Shown: positions 46,597 to 56,761 of the stretch, piece by piece
Numbering within the stretch: the first letter of the stretch is position 1
Layout: each line of letters starts with the position of its first letter
Source of the DNA: Methylomicrobium sp051061015
GTDB taxonomy: Bacteria > Pseudomonadota > Gammaproteobacteria > Methylococcales > Methylomonadaceae
Length of the DNA: 64,000 bases
Direction of reading: 5' to 3'
NCBI GenBank assembly: GCA_051061015.1
Contig: JBPFEG010000075.1
Span: forward strand, 1-64,000
Notes under the pieces: generated by a model
What the model saw: only the letters and a program-made list of their open reading frames with translations
Database searches by the model: none
What the model was told of the DNA's origin: nothing
Position numbers and translations under genes: made by a program

Positions 46597-47196
46597 TTAT
46601 TGTTTATGTAAATAATTCTTGATCGTTTGTTTGTAAGTCAAAATATTCAGGTTTTTAAACCAGATGCCGGCGACTGCCGCAAGCATCAGTCCGCAGGCGG
46701 TCAGGCTGGCATAAATAAGCCGTTTCAACTGCGACATTTCCTGTAACACCTGCTCGTTCGTGCCGGCAGTCTGCTCGACTTTCGGCTTGGGTTCGGAATA
46801 CGAACGCAGCACTTTGACGTCGTTTTTCAAATCTTCGATCGTTCCCAGCGAGGTAGCTGCCGCACCCATTTTGATGCTGTCTTCGAGCATTCTGAGCTTG
46901 CTTTCGATCGAACCGCTAACCAGACCGATGACTTGTCCTTTCAACGCATTCACTTCGGTGCTCAGCACGGAAGCGCCCTCGCCTATGTTGACCACACTCT
47001 GCTGTTTTTTCAGATAGACTCCGGGCTGATACGGAGGAACCACAAAATAGCCGAGAACAGCAACCAAAATCGTCAATACACAAACTGTCAACAGCAAAAA
47101 CCGATTAGCTTTGACCAAAGCCTGGGTCGAAGGAATGCTTTGCAGCCTGCCCCGCACCTCGATAATCTGGGATTGAAATTCTTGATTCTCGCTCAT
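46597..47196 (-). CDS. two-helix membrane protein with coiled coil
   Basis: This 199-residue protein has a transmembrane helix at about 33-53 (RFLLLTVCVLTILVAVLGYF), a long heptad-rich middle part and a second helix near 162-182 (LTACGLMLAAVAGIWF). The middle part is probably periplasmic. I recognise no family. ATG 47196 is preferred to the ATG one codon upstream. It lies 145 bases downstream of argG on the same strand. Confidence 0.55.
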   Translation of the reverse strand: MSENQEFQSQIIEVRGRLQSIPSTQALVKANRFLLLTVCVLTILVAVLGYFVVPPYQPGVYLKKQQSVVNIGEGASVLSTEVNALKGQVIGLVSGSIESKLRMLEDSIKMGAAATSLGTIEDLKNDVKVLRSYSEPKPKVEQTAGTNEQVLQEMSQLKRLIYASLTACGLMLAAVAGIWFKNLNILTYKQTIKNYLHKQ

Positions 47197-47341
47197 CAAT
47201 TAACGCCTCTCGGACCGGACGACACAGCTTTCCCTGAACGTCCGGACCAATTATTTTTATTGTTATCAAAAGATTGTGAAGCTATGACTCGGGGCGAATT
47301 ATACAAGCTAATCGGTCATTGCCGCATTTTATTTTTGCGAA

Positions 47342-48556
47342 TCAGCGCAAATGTTTTGCCGCTGCAATCCGCATTCTGAGCGCATTCAGTTTAATAAAGC
47401 CCTCGGCATCTTTTTGATTATAAGCACCGCCGTCATCCTCGAAGGTTGCGATGCTTTCATCGAACAGACTGTCTGTATCCGAACTGCGCCCGACCACGAT
47501 CACATTACCTTTGTACAGCTTGATCCTGACCTTGCCGTTGACGTTGGCCTGCGAAGCGTCGATCATTTGCTGCAACATCTGGCGCTCCGGACTCCACCAG
47601 TAACCGTTATAGATTAATGAGGCATAGCGCGGCATCAGTTCGTCTTTCAAATGCGCGACTTCCCGGTCCAGCGTCAACGATTCGATCGCACGGTGCGCTT
47701 TCAGCATGACGGTGCCCGCAGGGGTCTCATAGCAGCCTCTCGACTTCATCCCGACATAACGGTTCTCAACGATGTCCAGACGGCCAATTCCGTTCTCGCC
47801 GGCAATCTTGTTCAGCTTTTCCATCACTTGCGCCGGAGAATGCGGCACATCGTCGATCGCGACGATATCGCCCTGCTGATAGGTCAATTCAATATAGGTT
47901 GGCTTGTCAGGCGCCGTTTCTGGCGAAACGGTCCATCGCCACATGTCTTCTTCGGGCTCAGCCCAAGGATCTTCGAGAATGCGGCCTTCATAGGAAATAT
48001 GCAGCAGATTTGCATCCATCGAATAAGGTGAGGCCTTGCCTTTTTTCATTTCGACCGGAATGCCGTGCTTTTCGGCATAGTCGAGCAGGGTTTGCCGCGA
48101 AGTGAGATGCCATTCGCGCCATGGCGCGATGATATGAATATCGGGACGCAAGGCATAAGCACCCAGCTCAAAACGCACCTGGTCGTTGCCTTTGCCGGTC
48201 GCGCCGTGCGAGATCGCATCCGCACCGGTCTCATTCGCAATTTCGATCAGACGTTTCGCGATCAATGGTCGCGCGATCGAAGTACCGAGCAGATACTCCC
48301 CTTCATAAATCGCATTGGCACGGAACATCGGGAACACGAAATCACGGGCAAATTCTTCCCGAAGATCATCGATATAAATTTCCTTGATACCCAAAGACTG
48401 CGCTTTCGCACGCGCGGGCTCGACTTCCTCGCCCTGCCCCAAATCGGCCGTAAAGGTAACGACTTCACAGTCATAGACATCCTGCAGCCATTTGAGAATC
48501 ACGGAGGTGTCCAAACCTCCGGAATAAGCCAATACCACTTTTTTGATTTCCGACAT
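47342..48556 (-). CDS. argG: argininosuccinate synthase
   Basis: This 404-residue enzyme has the N-type ATP pyrophosphatase loop AYSGGLDTS (residues 10-18) and the later GATGKGNDQVRFE motif. It joins citrulline and aspartate in arginine synthesis. No other arg gene is nearby. Confidence 0.97.
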   Translation of the reverse strand: MSEIKKVVLAYSGGLDTSVILKWLQDVYDCEVVTFTADLGQGEEVEPARAKAQSLGIKEIYIDDLREEFARDFVFPMFRANAIYEGEYLLGTSIARPLIAKRLIEIANETGADAISHGATGKGNDQVRFELGAYALRPDIHIIAPWREWHLTSRQTLLDYAEKHGIPVEMKKGKASPYSMDANLLHISYEGRILEDPWAEPEEDMWRWTVSPETAPDKPTYIELTYQQGDIVAIDDVPHSPAQVMEKLNKIAGENGIGRLDIVENRYVGMKSRGCYETPAGTVMLKAHRAIESLTLDREVAHLKDELMPRYASLIYNGYWWSPERQMLQQMIDASQANVNGKVRIKLYKGNVIVVGRSSDTDSLFDESIATFEDDGGAYNQKDAEGFIKLNALRMRIAAAKHLR

Positions 48557-48738
48557 AGCGCCTTAATTTTCTTCGTTAAAAATAGCGGTGATTATACCGG
48601 AAATGGACTTGCCAAAAAATGCCGGAGGCGCAAAATTGCCTGGCCTGTGTCCAAGGATGAGCAGAATCTTAAATCAATTGGAAGGAAATGCGCGCTTGAA
48701 TGAAGAATCAGCCCCGCTTCCATCCAATAATCTTCTCA

Positions 48739-49161
48739 TCACCAGCCTGTTTCATTTACCGACTCGGCACTATCGGTAAACTCAATAATGTCCGCCCGCA
48801 CGGTAATCTTGGGCAGCGCAAATAAAATGAAATAGGAAGAGCTATTTTCATACACCACATTCACAATGGCCTGAGGTTTACCTTCGGATACTGCCGCATT
48901 ACGGTAAAGCCGGGTAAACGCCTCATCGTAGCGAGGAGATACGAAGGTAAAGAGGCCGAGTATACTAAATCCGGCACTACTGCCAATCGCATTGGCTTTT
49001 ACAATTTTGTAATTCTGTCTGGATAAATTGACTGTGGTTGTCGTTAACACCGGTGTACCGCCAGGTGGCGGAATCAGTCCGGATAATGCAGGAAGTGCCG
49101 GTACTGCGGCGCAGCCGCTCAGCGACCACAGGATTGGCGTCATTTTCAACCATTTCATCAT
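48739..49161 (-). CDS. putative lipoprotein, DUF6567-like
   Basis: This 140-residue protein has a short signal peptide ending LSGC, with Cys in a lipobox. The mature part has VNLSRQNYKIVKANAIGSSA and GFSILGLFTFVSPRYDEA, a pattern I associate with DUF6567, with limited certainty. Function is unknown. It probably sits in the envelope. Confidence 0.6.
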   Translation of the reverse strand: MMKWLKMTPILWSLSGCAAVPALPALSGLIPPPGGTPVLTTTTVNLSRQNYKIVKANAIGSSAGFSILGLFTFVSPRYDEAFTRLYRNAAVSEGKPQAIVNVVYENSSSYFILFALPKITVRADIIEFTDSAESVNETGW

Positions 49162-49184
49162 CTCGGCCTCCCCATAAACTGTAC

Positions 49185-49367
49185 ATGCGCTTACGTTTTG
49201 AGACAGAGGGAGTTGATAAAGATGCCATTGAATCGGGCGATAAGCCAGAATTTTCCCAAGTTAAAGAAGGAAATCAATTCCTCTGGCCGGCTAAGGCGAT
49301 GGCTGCATCCAAAAAACCGAATCTGTCGGTTTTGGAAGAGTTTCGCAGGCATTTTTTGCCGAAATAG
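49185..49367 (+). CDS. doubtful 60-residue protein
   Basis: The 250 bases between the lipoprotein and fumarase genes hold one plus-strand frame from ATG 49185, reading MRLRFETEGVDKDAIESGDK and ending RRHFLPK. It has protein-like composition (acidic start, basic end) and may be the tail of a decayed gene. I recognise no family and see no ribosome-binding site. Confidence 0.25.
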   Translation: MRLRFETEGVDKDAIESGDKPEFSQVKEGNQFLWPAKAMAASKKPNLSVLEEFRRHFLPK

Positions 49368-49412
49368 GCCTGCGATGAAACCCAGCGAAACGGAGAGCCG
49401 GGCGAAGATCTC

Positions 49413-50924
49413 TTAAGCTTTAGCCTGGGCGATGATTTCCCTCCAAACGACAGGCGCAGTCTCATGCACCGAAACGCCCCGGCTATCGACCGCAACAGTA
49501 ACCGGCATGTCTTCGACGACGAATTCATGAATCGCTTCCATCCCCAGATCTTCGAATGCGATTACGCGGGACTTTCGGATTGCCTTTGAAACCAGATAGG
49601 CCGCGCCGCCGACCGCCATTAAATAGACCGCCTGATGCTTTTTGATCGACGCGATTGCCTCGGGGCCGCGTTCGGCCTTGCCAATCATGCCGAGCAAGCC
49701 GGTATGCGCGAGCATCACTTCGGTAAATTTGTCCATGCGGGTCGCGGTGGTTGGTCCTGCCGGCCCGACCACTTCATCGCGCACCGGATCGACAGGCCCC
49801 ACGTAATAGATGAATTTGTTCTTGAAATCGACGCCGGCAGGCAACGGTTCGCCGCGCTGAATCATATCTCTCAGACGCTTGTGGGCCGCATCGCGGCCGG
49901 TCAGCAAGGTTCCGCTAATTAATAATGTATCGCCAGGCTGCCAGGTTGCGGCCTCCTCGCGGGTGACCGTATTAAGGTTCACGCGCTTCACTTGCCCCTC
50001 TTCTCGACTGATTTCAGGCCAATCCTCCAAACGGGGAGGCAGCAGTTCGGCAGGCCCGTTTCCATCCAGCACAAAGTGCGCATGTCGGGTCGCGGCGCAG
50101 TTCGGGATCATCGCAATCGGCAGATTCGCCGCATGCGTCGGATAATCAAGGATCTTAACGTCCAGCACGGTAGTGAGTCCGCCCAGGCCCTGCGCGCCGA
50201 TGCCAAGCGCATTCACTTTTTGATACAGGTCGAGCCGTAATTCTTCCAAGCTGTTGGAAGGACCGCGCGCGATCAATTCCTGAATGTCGATCGATTCCAT
50301 GCAGGCCTGTTTGGCCAGAAGCATCGCTTTTTCGGCCGTGCCGCCGATCCCGATGCCGAGAATCCCCGGCGGACACCAGCCCGCTCCCATCGCCGGAACC
50401 GTTTTCAGCACCCAGTCGCTGATGCTGTCGGAAGGGTTCAGCATCGCAAATTTTGCTTTCGCTTCGGAGCCTCCGCCTTTCGCGGCGATATTCACCTCGA
50501 CCTTGTCGCCCGGCACGACTTCCATATGAATCACAGCCGGGGTGTTGTCTTTCGTATTGATCCGTTTGCCTGCCGGATCGCGCAAAATCGACGCCCTCAA
50601 CACATTATCCGGATGCAGATAAGCGCGCCTGACGCCTTCGTTGGCCATTTCGGCAATGCTCATGCTGGCATCCCATGAAACCTGCATGCCAATCTTCAAG
50701 AATACCGTCACGATGCCGGTATCCTGGCAAATCGGCCGCCGGCCTTCCGCGCACATGCGGGAATTGATCAGGATTTGCGCCATCGCATCCTTCGCGGCCG
50801 GGTTTTGTTCCTTCCGATAAGCCGCATCGAGCGCCTGAATGAAATCCAGCGGATGGTAATAGGAAATATACTGCAACGCATCGGCGATGCTTTGAATGAA
50901 GTCGTCTTGTTTGATCAGCGTCAT
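49413..50924 (-). CDS. fumA: fumarate hydratase class I
   Basis: This 503-residue enzyme matches the oxygen-sensitive [4Fe-4S] fumarases: CQDTGIVTVFLKIG near residue 62, GAGWCPPGILGIGIGG in the middle and LYYYVGP-like (FIYYVGPVDPVRDEVVGPAG) in the C-terminal part. It interconverts fumarate and malate in the TCA cycle. It is a single gene after the glucan synthase gene. Confidence 0.94.
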   Translation of the reverse strand: MTLIKQDDFIQSIADALQYISYYHPLDFIQALDAAYRKEQNPAAKDAMAQILINSRMCAEGRRPICQDTGIVTVFLKIGMQVSWDASMSIAEMANEGVRRAYLHPDNVLRASILRDPAGKRINTKDNTPAVIHMEVVPGDKVEVNIAAKGGGSEAKAKFAMLNPSDSISDWVLKTVPAMGAGWCPPGILGIGIGGTAEKAMLLAKQACMESIDIQELIARGPSNSLEELRLDLYQKVNALGIGAQGLGGLTTVLDVKILDYPTHAANLPIAMIPNCAATRHAHFVLDGNGPAELLPPRLEDWPEISREEGQVKRVNLNTVTREEAATWQPGDTLLISGTLLTGRDAAHKRLRDMIQRGEPLPAGVDFKNKFIYYVGPVDPVRDEVVGPAGPTTATRMDKFTEVMLAHTGLLGMIGKAERGPEAIASIKKHQAVYLMAVGGAAYLVSKAIRKSRVIAFEDLGMEAIHEFVVEDMPVTVAVDSRGVSVHETAPVVWREIIAQAKA

Positions 50925-51037
50925 ACGGAGATATAGCCGGTTAGCTTGAACGGAACTGGCATTTTAACAGGATGATCGTCTCAGATTGTTGATCCCGAAG
51001 GATCATTAACAATCGAGCATAAACGCGTCTATAGAAC

Positions 51038-51076
51038 CCGGCAGATTGGAGCGGTAAGATCGAACCAATCTGCCGG
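51038..51076. terminator. perfect 12-bp inverted repeat
   Basis: CCGGCAGATTGG (51038-51049) and CCAATCTGCCGG (51065-51076) are exact complements with a 15-base loop. It lies 18 bases past the glucan synthase stop. No T-tract follows on the minus strand, so it is either an mRNA 3' hairpin or an operator for fumA. Confidence 0.45.
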
Positions 51077-51093
51077 TATACAGGCATGCTTAT

Positions 51094-53733
51094 TTATTTG
51101 GATTTTTCAGAGGAGGCGGCGACGATTTCGTCGTCGATCTCGTCGATCGTTAGTGCGGAACCTCTCTGATAATGCGGCAGAATGCTCATCAGCAAGGTGA
51201 TTGTCGTGGCCAGATACGGCACCCCCTGCACCGCCAATACGCCCATCCACAACTTGCCGCTCAGGTTGTCGAAATGTTCCAGAGAGTTCATTCCGATAAT
51301 CCCCGCAATCAGCAGCAGAAGCAGAAACAGTTCCTGCCGGATCACCATCAGCCCCGCGAACAGCGGCCCCTGTTTTTCGTATTTAGGCGTCCGCATGAAC
51401 GGCTTGCCGGGAACGAACAGTCCCTGCCAAACGCCGCGCGCTACCGTATGCGTCAACGCCAAACCGGAAAGCGATGCGCCGATTGACTCCCAAAGCGAAC
51501 ACGGCACTTTCGCCTGATAGAGCCAGAGGCTACGCAAAATCTTGAACGAAAACAAACCGATCGTCGGCAACAGGAACGCATTGACCGGCAATTCGGTATG
51601 AATCGGATCGAGGAAAATCACCCCGGTCAGAATTAAACTGGCAACCGTAAACACCAACGCCAGCGCATCTGAAAACCACGGCAGCCAGCCAGCGACGAAA
51701 TAGTAGCGCTGGGCCGATGTCAACGGCGACTTTTTGGTCGGCTTGAAACTCTTCCAGTGCGCCTTGATGATCTGCATCGCCCCGTAAACCCAGCGGAAGC
51801 GCTGCGTCATGTAACCGGACATCGTATCCGGCATCAGGCCGCGGCCGAATGAATCCTTCACATAAACCGAATCGTAACCGGCTTCATAAAGCCGCAGACC
51901 GAGTTCGCTGTCCTCGCAAATGCACCATTCGGACCATTTGCCGACTTCAAACAGCGCCGATTTGCGCACCATTGTCATCGTGCCGTGCTGAATGATCGCG
52001 TTGTATTCATTGCGCTGCACCATGCCGATATTGAAAAAGCCGGCATATTCCCAGTAGCAGAAGCGTTTGAACAGATTCACATGGCCGTCGCGGTAATCCT
52101 GCGGCGACTGCACGAAACCGATGTTCTCGTTATCGAAATAAGGCACCATGCACTTCAGCCAGTCCGGCGACAGAATATAATCGCTGTCGATCACCGCGAT
52201 GATTTCCGCATCCGGCGCTGTCTGCTCGAGCGCATGATTGATCGCCCCGGCCTTGAAACCCGGCCAGTTTTCGAGATGGAAGAAACGGAACTTTTCGCCC
52301 AGCCGTTCGCAATCATCGCGCACCGGCTCCCACACGGCAGGATCCTTAGTGTTGTTGTCCATCACCAGGACTTCATAATGCGGATAATCGAGTTTACTCA
52401 GCGCTTCAAGCGTCTTCCGCACCATCATCGGTGGCTCGTTATGAATCGGCAAATGAATCGATACCTTCGGGTAACGGAAATCCGGCGACGGCGTCAACGG
52501 CTGAAAAGTTCGCGTCGTTCGGCGGTGCCAGACGACTTCGACGATTTCCATCGTTTCGATCAACAGAATCGTCAACGCCAAGAGCTGCATCAGAACCAGC
52601 AACACCCAGAATACAATCGTCAATTGGGTCTGGTACTGCTGCGCGCCGATCGATACGGTCCAGAAAATGAACGATGCGGCCAGATTGGTGATGACCCCGA
52701 AAAAGACGACGCCCGGTAAGGCCATCGTCCTTCGCGTAAATAAAAACAGGCCCATCAGCACCGCGCTGACGCCGGCGGCACCGGTTGCCCAATCCCTCCA
52801 GCTAGGCAGCGCCAATACCGCGCCGTCCATCGGATATTTCGGCTGTCGGTCGGCGTTGAAGATTCCCCAATAGGCGCCGGCTGAGCCTTCGATTTCCATT
52901 TTCCATGGCTGATCAAACGCTTCGACAATGTAATAAGGGATCTTTTGCTCGGCGGCCCGGTTCAGGAACTCCCTCAAAAAGAAGGCCTGGTTGGTGCGCG
53001 AGGCGGTCGCATGCCGGGACGGCTGTCCATCCGAAGGCCAACCGACCTCGGTAATCACGATCGGCTTATCCGGATAAGCTTTCTTCAATTCCTCATATTT
53101 CTCGAACACAAAATCGACTGCATTTTCAACCGCAACCCCGTTCCAGTAAGGCAGGATATGCGCGCCGATGAAGTCGACTTCGGCGACCAGTTCCGGATGC
53201 TTGAGCCAGATGTCAAAAGTTTCCGAAGTACTGACCGGACGCCAGGTGCGCTTCTTGACTTCACGGATATAGTCGATTAACTGCTGTACCGGAATGTCGT
53301 TACGGAACAGCACCTCGTTACCAACCATCACGCGGACGATTTTGTTATTGTTCTGATTGCTGACCTGCAACAGGGTCTCGATTTCCTGACGGTTCTTCTC
53401 CAGGTCGCCGTCGATCCAGGCGCCGACCGTCGTATTCAGGCCATGCTTGGCGGCCAGTTCCGGCACTTTATGCAAACCTTTCAATACGCTATAGGTACGG
53501 ACCGCGTGTACCTTGTTTTCAAGCACAGCCAGATCCTGATCGATTTCAGCCTCGGTCGGAAATTGCCCGTTTTTCTGGGTATATTCCTTCCGTCGCGGAT
53601 CGAAGGTCACCCCCATGGTCGTTTTGGTCCATGATTTCAATTGAAGCGGGTTGTTGATATAACTCCAGATACTGAAGTTAACCATCACCAGCACAATCAA
53701 CGTTAACAAAATCGTTAGTGTTCTTTTCATCAA
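51094..53733 (-). CDS. GH17-GT2 beta-glucan synthase of the NdvB type
   Basis: This 879-residue membrane protein has an N-terminal anchor (7-24) and a periplasmic GH17-like domain. Its catalytic Glu residues look intact: VGNE with Glu140 and ITEVGWPS with Glu229. Two or three helices (320-395) lead to a cytoplasmic GT2 domain with DSD (516-518), ED (607-608) and QRFRW (644-648), then more helices. This order is that of NdvB from Pseudomonas, which makes beta-1,3-linked cyclic glucans. It likely synthesises and trims a periplasmic glucan. A phosphoglycerol transferase gene lies 6 kb away. Confidence 0.85.
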   Translation of the reverse strand: MMKRTLTILLTLIVLVMVNFSIWSYINNPLQLKSWTKTTMGVTFDPRRKEYTQKNGQFPTEAEIDQDLAVLENKVHAVRTYSVLKGLHKVPELAAKHGLNTTVGAWIDGDLEKNRQEIETLLQVSNQNNNKIVRVMVGNEVLFRNDIPVQQLIDYIREVKKRTWRPVSTSETFDIWLKHPELVAEVDFIGAHILPYWNGVAVENAVDFVFEKYEELKKAYPDKPIVITEVGWPSDGQPSRHATASRTNQAFFLREFLNRAAEQKIPYYIVEAFDQPWKMEIEGSAGAYWGIFNADRQPKYPMDGAVLALPSWRDWATGAAGVSAVLMGLFLFTRRTMALPGVVFFGVITNLAASFIFWTVSIGAQQYQTQLTIVFWVLLVLMQLLALTILLIETMEIVEVVWHRRTTRTFQPLTPSPDFRYPKVSIHLPIHNEPPMMVRKTLEALSKLDYPHYEVLVMDNNTKDPAVWEPVRDDCERLGEKFRFFHLENWPGFKAGAINHALEQTAPDAEIIAVIDSDYILSPDWLKCMVPYFDNENIGFVQSPQDYRDGHVNLFKRFCYWEYAGFFNIGMVQRNEYNAIIQHGTMTMVRKSALFEVGKWSEWCICEDSELGLRLYEAGYDSVYVKDSFGRGLMPDTMSGYMTQRFRWVYGAMQIIKAHWKSFKPTKKSPLTSAQRYYFVAGWLPWFSDALALVFTVASLILTGVIFLDPIHTELPVNAFLLPTIGLFSFKILRSLWLYQAKVPCSLWESIGASLSGLALTHTVARGVWQGLFVPGKPFMRTPKYEKQGPLFAGLMVIRQELFLLLLLIAGIIGMNSLEHFDNLSGKLWMGVLAVQGVPYLATTITLLMSILPHYQRGSALTIDEIDDEIVAASSEKSK

Positions 53734-54005
53734 GATACTTGAAAGTATTTAGTAGGAGTGCGGTTGTTGAAAATGCAAATTAGGTAGGATCATGGACATC
53801 AGCACGCCATTACCGGTGCCAACAGGCCACTTTAGTCGGCACAAATTATAGTGCAAATCGCTTGCGGCAAATGATAATTTTAAATCATTTGTTTATGGGG
53901 AGTATCAGGCAGTGCATCAAAGTTAACTAGACTGATACCGCTTCGGCAGGCTCTCATCCTGCAGGGTACAGGTGGAACCTGAGAAGCGGCTGCAGACCCT
54001 GTCAG

Positions 54006-55424
54006 TTAATCTTTTTTAACATACAGATCGGTAATCGTTCCGTTGATCATTTCGGCGGCAAACGCGAAAGTTTCGGAGAGTGTCGGATGGGGATGGATCG
54101 TCAGGCTGATATCGTCTGCATCAGCGCCCATTTCGAGCGCCAGTACCGCTTCCGCGATCAACTCACCTGCGTTCGGCCCGACCATGCCCGCACCCAGTAC
54201 CCGGCCGGTTGCCTTATCGCAGAGAATCTTGGTCACGCCTTCCTTGCGGCCGAGACTCAACGAACGGCCGCTCGCGGCCCAGGGGAATACCGCTTTGTCA
54301 TAATCGATGCCCTGTTGCTTGGCTTGAGTCTCGCTCAGACCCATCCAGGCGATTTCGGGATCGGTATAAGCAACCGAAGGGATCGTCAACGCGTCGAATC
54401 CGGCCTTATGACCGGCCGCGACTTCGGCCGCAACCTTGCCTTCGTGGGAGGCCTTATGAGCCAGCATCGGATTGCCGACAATATCGCCGATCGCGAAAAT
54501 ATGCGGCACGTTTGTGCGCTGCTGCTTGTCGACCGGAATGAAACCCTGCTCGTTGACGGTGATGCCTGCCGCTTCCGCACCGATCAGCTTGCCGTTCGGC
54601 CGCCGGCCGACCGCAACCAGCACCGCATCGAACAGTTCGGATTCGGGCGCGCCCTTGCCTTCGAACGAAACCTTCAGGCCGTCTTGCTGAGGCTCGATCG
54701 CGGTTACCCGGGTTTCCAGCCAGATGTTTTTGTATTGCTTCTTGATCCGTCTGAGCAGCGGCGTCACCAGATCCTTGTCGCAGCCCGGAATGATCTGATC
54801 CATCAGTTCGACCACATGAATTTCAGAACCGAAGGCATGATAGACGGTCGCCATTTCCAGACCAATGATGCCGCCGCCGACGATCAGCAGTTTTTTCGGA
54901 ATCTGTTTCAGTTCCAGTGCGTCGGTCGAATTCCACAGACGCTCATCATCATTCGGAAAGCTCGGAATTTGTGTCGGCGACGAACCGGCCGCAATGATGG
55001 ACTGGTCGAACGTGATCGTTTTGACGCCTTCGGGAGTTTCTATTTCGACCGCATTCGGCGCGGTAAAACGTCCGCTGCCTTGAATAACAGTTACCTTGCG
55101 CTGTTTCGCGAGTCCCGCCAGACCGTCATTCAACGACTTGCTGACACTCGCTTTCCAAGCGCGGATTTTATCGATATCGATCTCTGGCTTGCCGAATTTT
55201 AAACCATGGCTCTGCACTTCTTCCGCTTCATGGATCAACTGCGCCATATGCAGAAGCGCCTTCGAGGGAATACAGCCGACGTTCAGGCATACCCCGCCTA
55301 ACACCGGATAACGTTCTATCAACGTAACTTGCTTGCCGAGATCGGCCGCGCGAAACGCCGCCGTATAGCCACCGGGACCGCCGCCTAAAACCAAAACTTC
55401 CGAATGTAATGCTGCGTCGTTCAT
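54006..55424 (-). CDS. lpd: dihydrolipoyl dehydrogenase
   Basis: This 472-residue flavoenzyme has the FAD motif LGGGPGGYTAAFRAADLGK, the redox pair Cys46-Cys51 in CLNVGCIPSK, and the C-terminal His-Glu in HPHPTLSE. It reoxidises lipoamide in the pyruvate and 2-oxoglutarate complexes. It is the last gene of aceE-aceF-lpd, 21 bases after aceF. Confidence 0.97.
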   Translation of the reverse strand: MNDAALHSEVLVLGGGPGGYTAAFRAADLGKQVTLIERYPVLGGVCLNVGCIPSKALLHMAQLIHEAEEVQSHGLKFGKPEIDIDKIRAWKASVSKSLNDGLAGLAKQRKVTVIQGSGRFTAPNAVEIETPEGVKTITFDQSIIAAGSSPTQIPSFPNDDERLWNSTDALELKQIPKKLLIVGGGIIGLEMATVYHAFGSEIHVVELMDQIIPGCDKDLVTPLLRRIKKQYKNIWLETRVTAIEPQQDGLKVSFEGKGAPESELFDAVLVAVGRRPNGKLIGAEAAGITVNEQGFIPVDKQQRTNVPHIFAIGDIVGNPMLAHKASHEGKVAAEVAAGHKAGFDALTIPSVAYTDPEIAWMGLSETQAKQQGIDYDKAVFPWAASGRSLSLGRKEGVTKILCDKATGRVLGAGMVGPNAGELIAEAVLALEMGADADDISLTIHPHPTLSETFAFAAEMINGTITDLYVKKD

Positions 55425-55445
55425 ATCGCGATAATCTCCCGGATA

Positions 55446-56747
55446 TTAGAGTAACAGACGGCGAAGATCGCCAAGATAGGTTTTGATTGCCGCCATGAAG
55501 CGCGCGCCCTCGGCCCCGTCGATCACCCGGTGATCGTAAGTCAAATCCAGCGGCAACATCAATCGCGGCACAAACTCATTGCCGTTCCAGACCGGTTGCA
55601 TTTTCGCCCGGGTGACGCCGAGAATCGCAACCTCCGGCGCATTCACAATCGGCGTGAAGGCGGTGCCGCCGATGCCGCCCAGGCTCGAAATGCTCATGCA
55701 GCCGCCCTGCATGTCGCCCGGCATCAGCTTACCCTGGCGCGCCTTCTCGCTTTTCTCCGCAAGTTCGGCAGCTAGTTGATTGATATTTTTACTGTCGACA
55801 TTCCGCAAAACCGGCACCACCAGACCGTTCGGCGTATCGACCGCGATACCGATATTGTAATATTTCTTCAGAATCAGGCTCTCGCCGTCGCTGGACAGCG
55901 ACGCATTGAAGCTCGGGAATTGCTGCATCGCGGCAACCACGGCCTTGATGATGAACATCAGTCCGGTAATCTTGACTTCGCCGTTTTTGTTTTCGGCGTT
56001 GATCTGGTTGCGAAACGCTTCGAGGTCGGTTATATCGACCTCTTCGTGGTAGGTCACCATCGGCAGATTCAGCCAGACACGGCTGAGGTTTTGCCCGGTC
56101 AGACGTTTGATTTTGCTCAGCTTGACTGTCTCGGTCTCGCCGAATGGTGAGAAATCGACCGCCGGAATGGCCGGAATGCCGCCGCCGGCCGCAAGTGCGG
56201 GCTCGGCCAACGCTTTTTTGACATACGCTTTCACGTCTTCTTTCAGGATGCGGCCTTTGCGGCCGGAACCGGCCGTGACTTTCGCAATATCGACGCCCAA
56301 CTCGCGCGCAAACAGGCGCACGGAAGGAGACGCATGAGCGATTGAACCGGCACCGGTTGCGGTTATCGCAGGCGCCACTGGGGCGGTCGCCGCCACTTTG
56401 GCTGGAGCCGGAGCCTGCTCGGGCGCTTTTTCAACCTTGGGCGCTTCCGACGGAGCAGGCGCTGGCTGTGCTTTCGGTTCCTCCGGTTTGGCCGCCGCTT
56501 GTCCTTCTTCCGCCGCTACGGTCGCAATCAGTGTGCCTTCGGAAACCTTGTCGCCGCGCTTGATAAAAACTTCCTGAATTTTACCCGCCGCACTCGACGG
56601 CAAATCCATGCCGGCTTTGTCGGTTTCGAGCGCAGCGACCGTCTGTTCCAACGCCACCACGTCACCCGGCTTGATCAACACTTCGACCACATCGATATCA
56701 GTTACATTGCCGACGTCGGGCACTCTAATTTCAACCAAATTCGTCAT
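55446..56747 (-). CDS. aceF: pyruvate dehydrogenase E2 component
   Basis: This 433-residue protein has one lipoyl domain with Lys44 in ETDKAGMD, an Ala/Pro-rich linker (about 80-135), a peripheral subunit-binding domain (SPSVRLFARELGVDI) and a catalytic domain ending DHRVIDGAEGARF. E. coli has three lipoyl domains, so this is the short form. It transfers the acetyl group to CoA. It lies 14 bases after aceE. Confidence 0.95.
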   Translation of the reverse strand: MTNLVEIRVPDVGNVTDIDVVEVLIKPGDVVALEQTVAALETDKAGMDLPSSAAGKIQEVFIKRGDKVSEGTLIATVAAEEGQAAAKPEEPKAQPAPAPSEAPKVEKAPEQAPAPAKVAATAPVAPAITATGAGSIAHASPSVRLFARELGVDIAKVTAGSGRKGRILKEDVKAYVKKALAEPALAAGGGIPAIPAVDFSPFGETETVKLSKIKRLTGQNLSRVWLNLPMVTYHEEVDITDLEAFRNQINAENKNGEVKITGLMFIIKAVVAAMQQFPSFNASLSSDGESLILKKYYNIGIAVDTPNGLVVPVLRNVDSKNINQLAAELAEKSEKARQGKLMPGDMQGGCMSISSLGGIGGTAFTPIVNAPEVAILGVTRAKMQPVWNGNEFVPRLMLPLDLTYDHRVIDGAEGARFMAAIKTYLGDLRRLLL

Positions 56748-56761
56748 CTTCTTCCTTCCGC

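Noticed and set aside
47212..47248. Imperfect inverted repeat between argG and the coiled-coil membrane gene
   Set aside because: The 10-bp arms have a mismatch and there is no T-tract on the strand of either gene, so it was not listed as a terminator.
54087..55202. A 371-residue plus-strand frame
   Set aside because: It lies wholly antisense to lpd, which is a clear gene; long shadows are common in GC-rich coding DNA.
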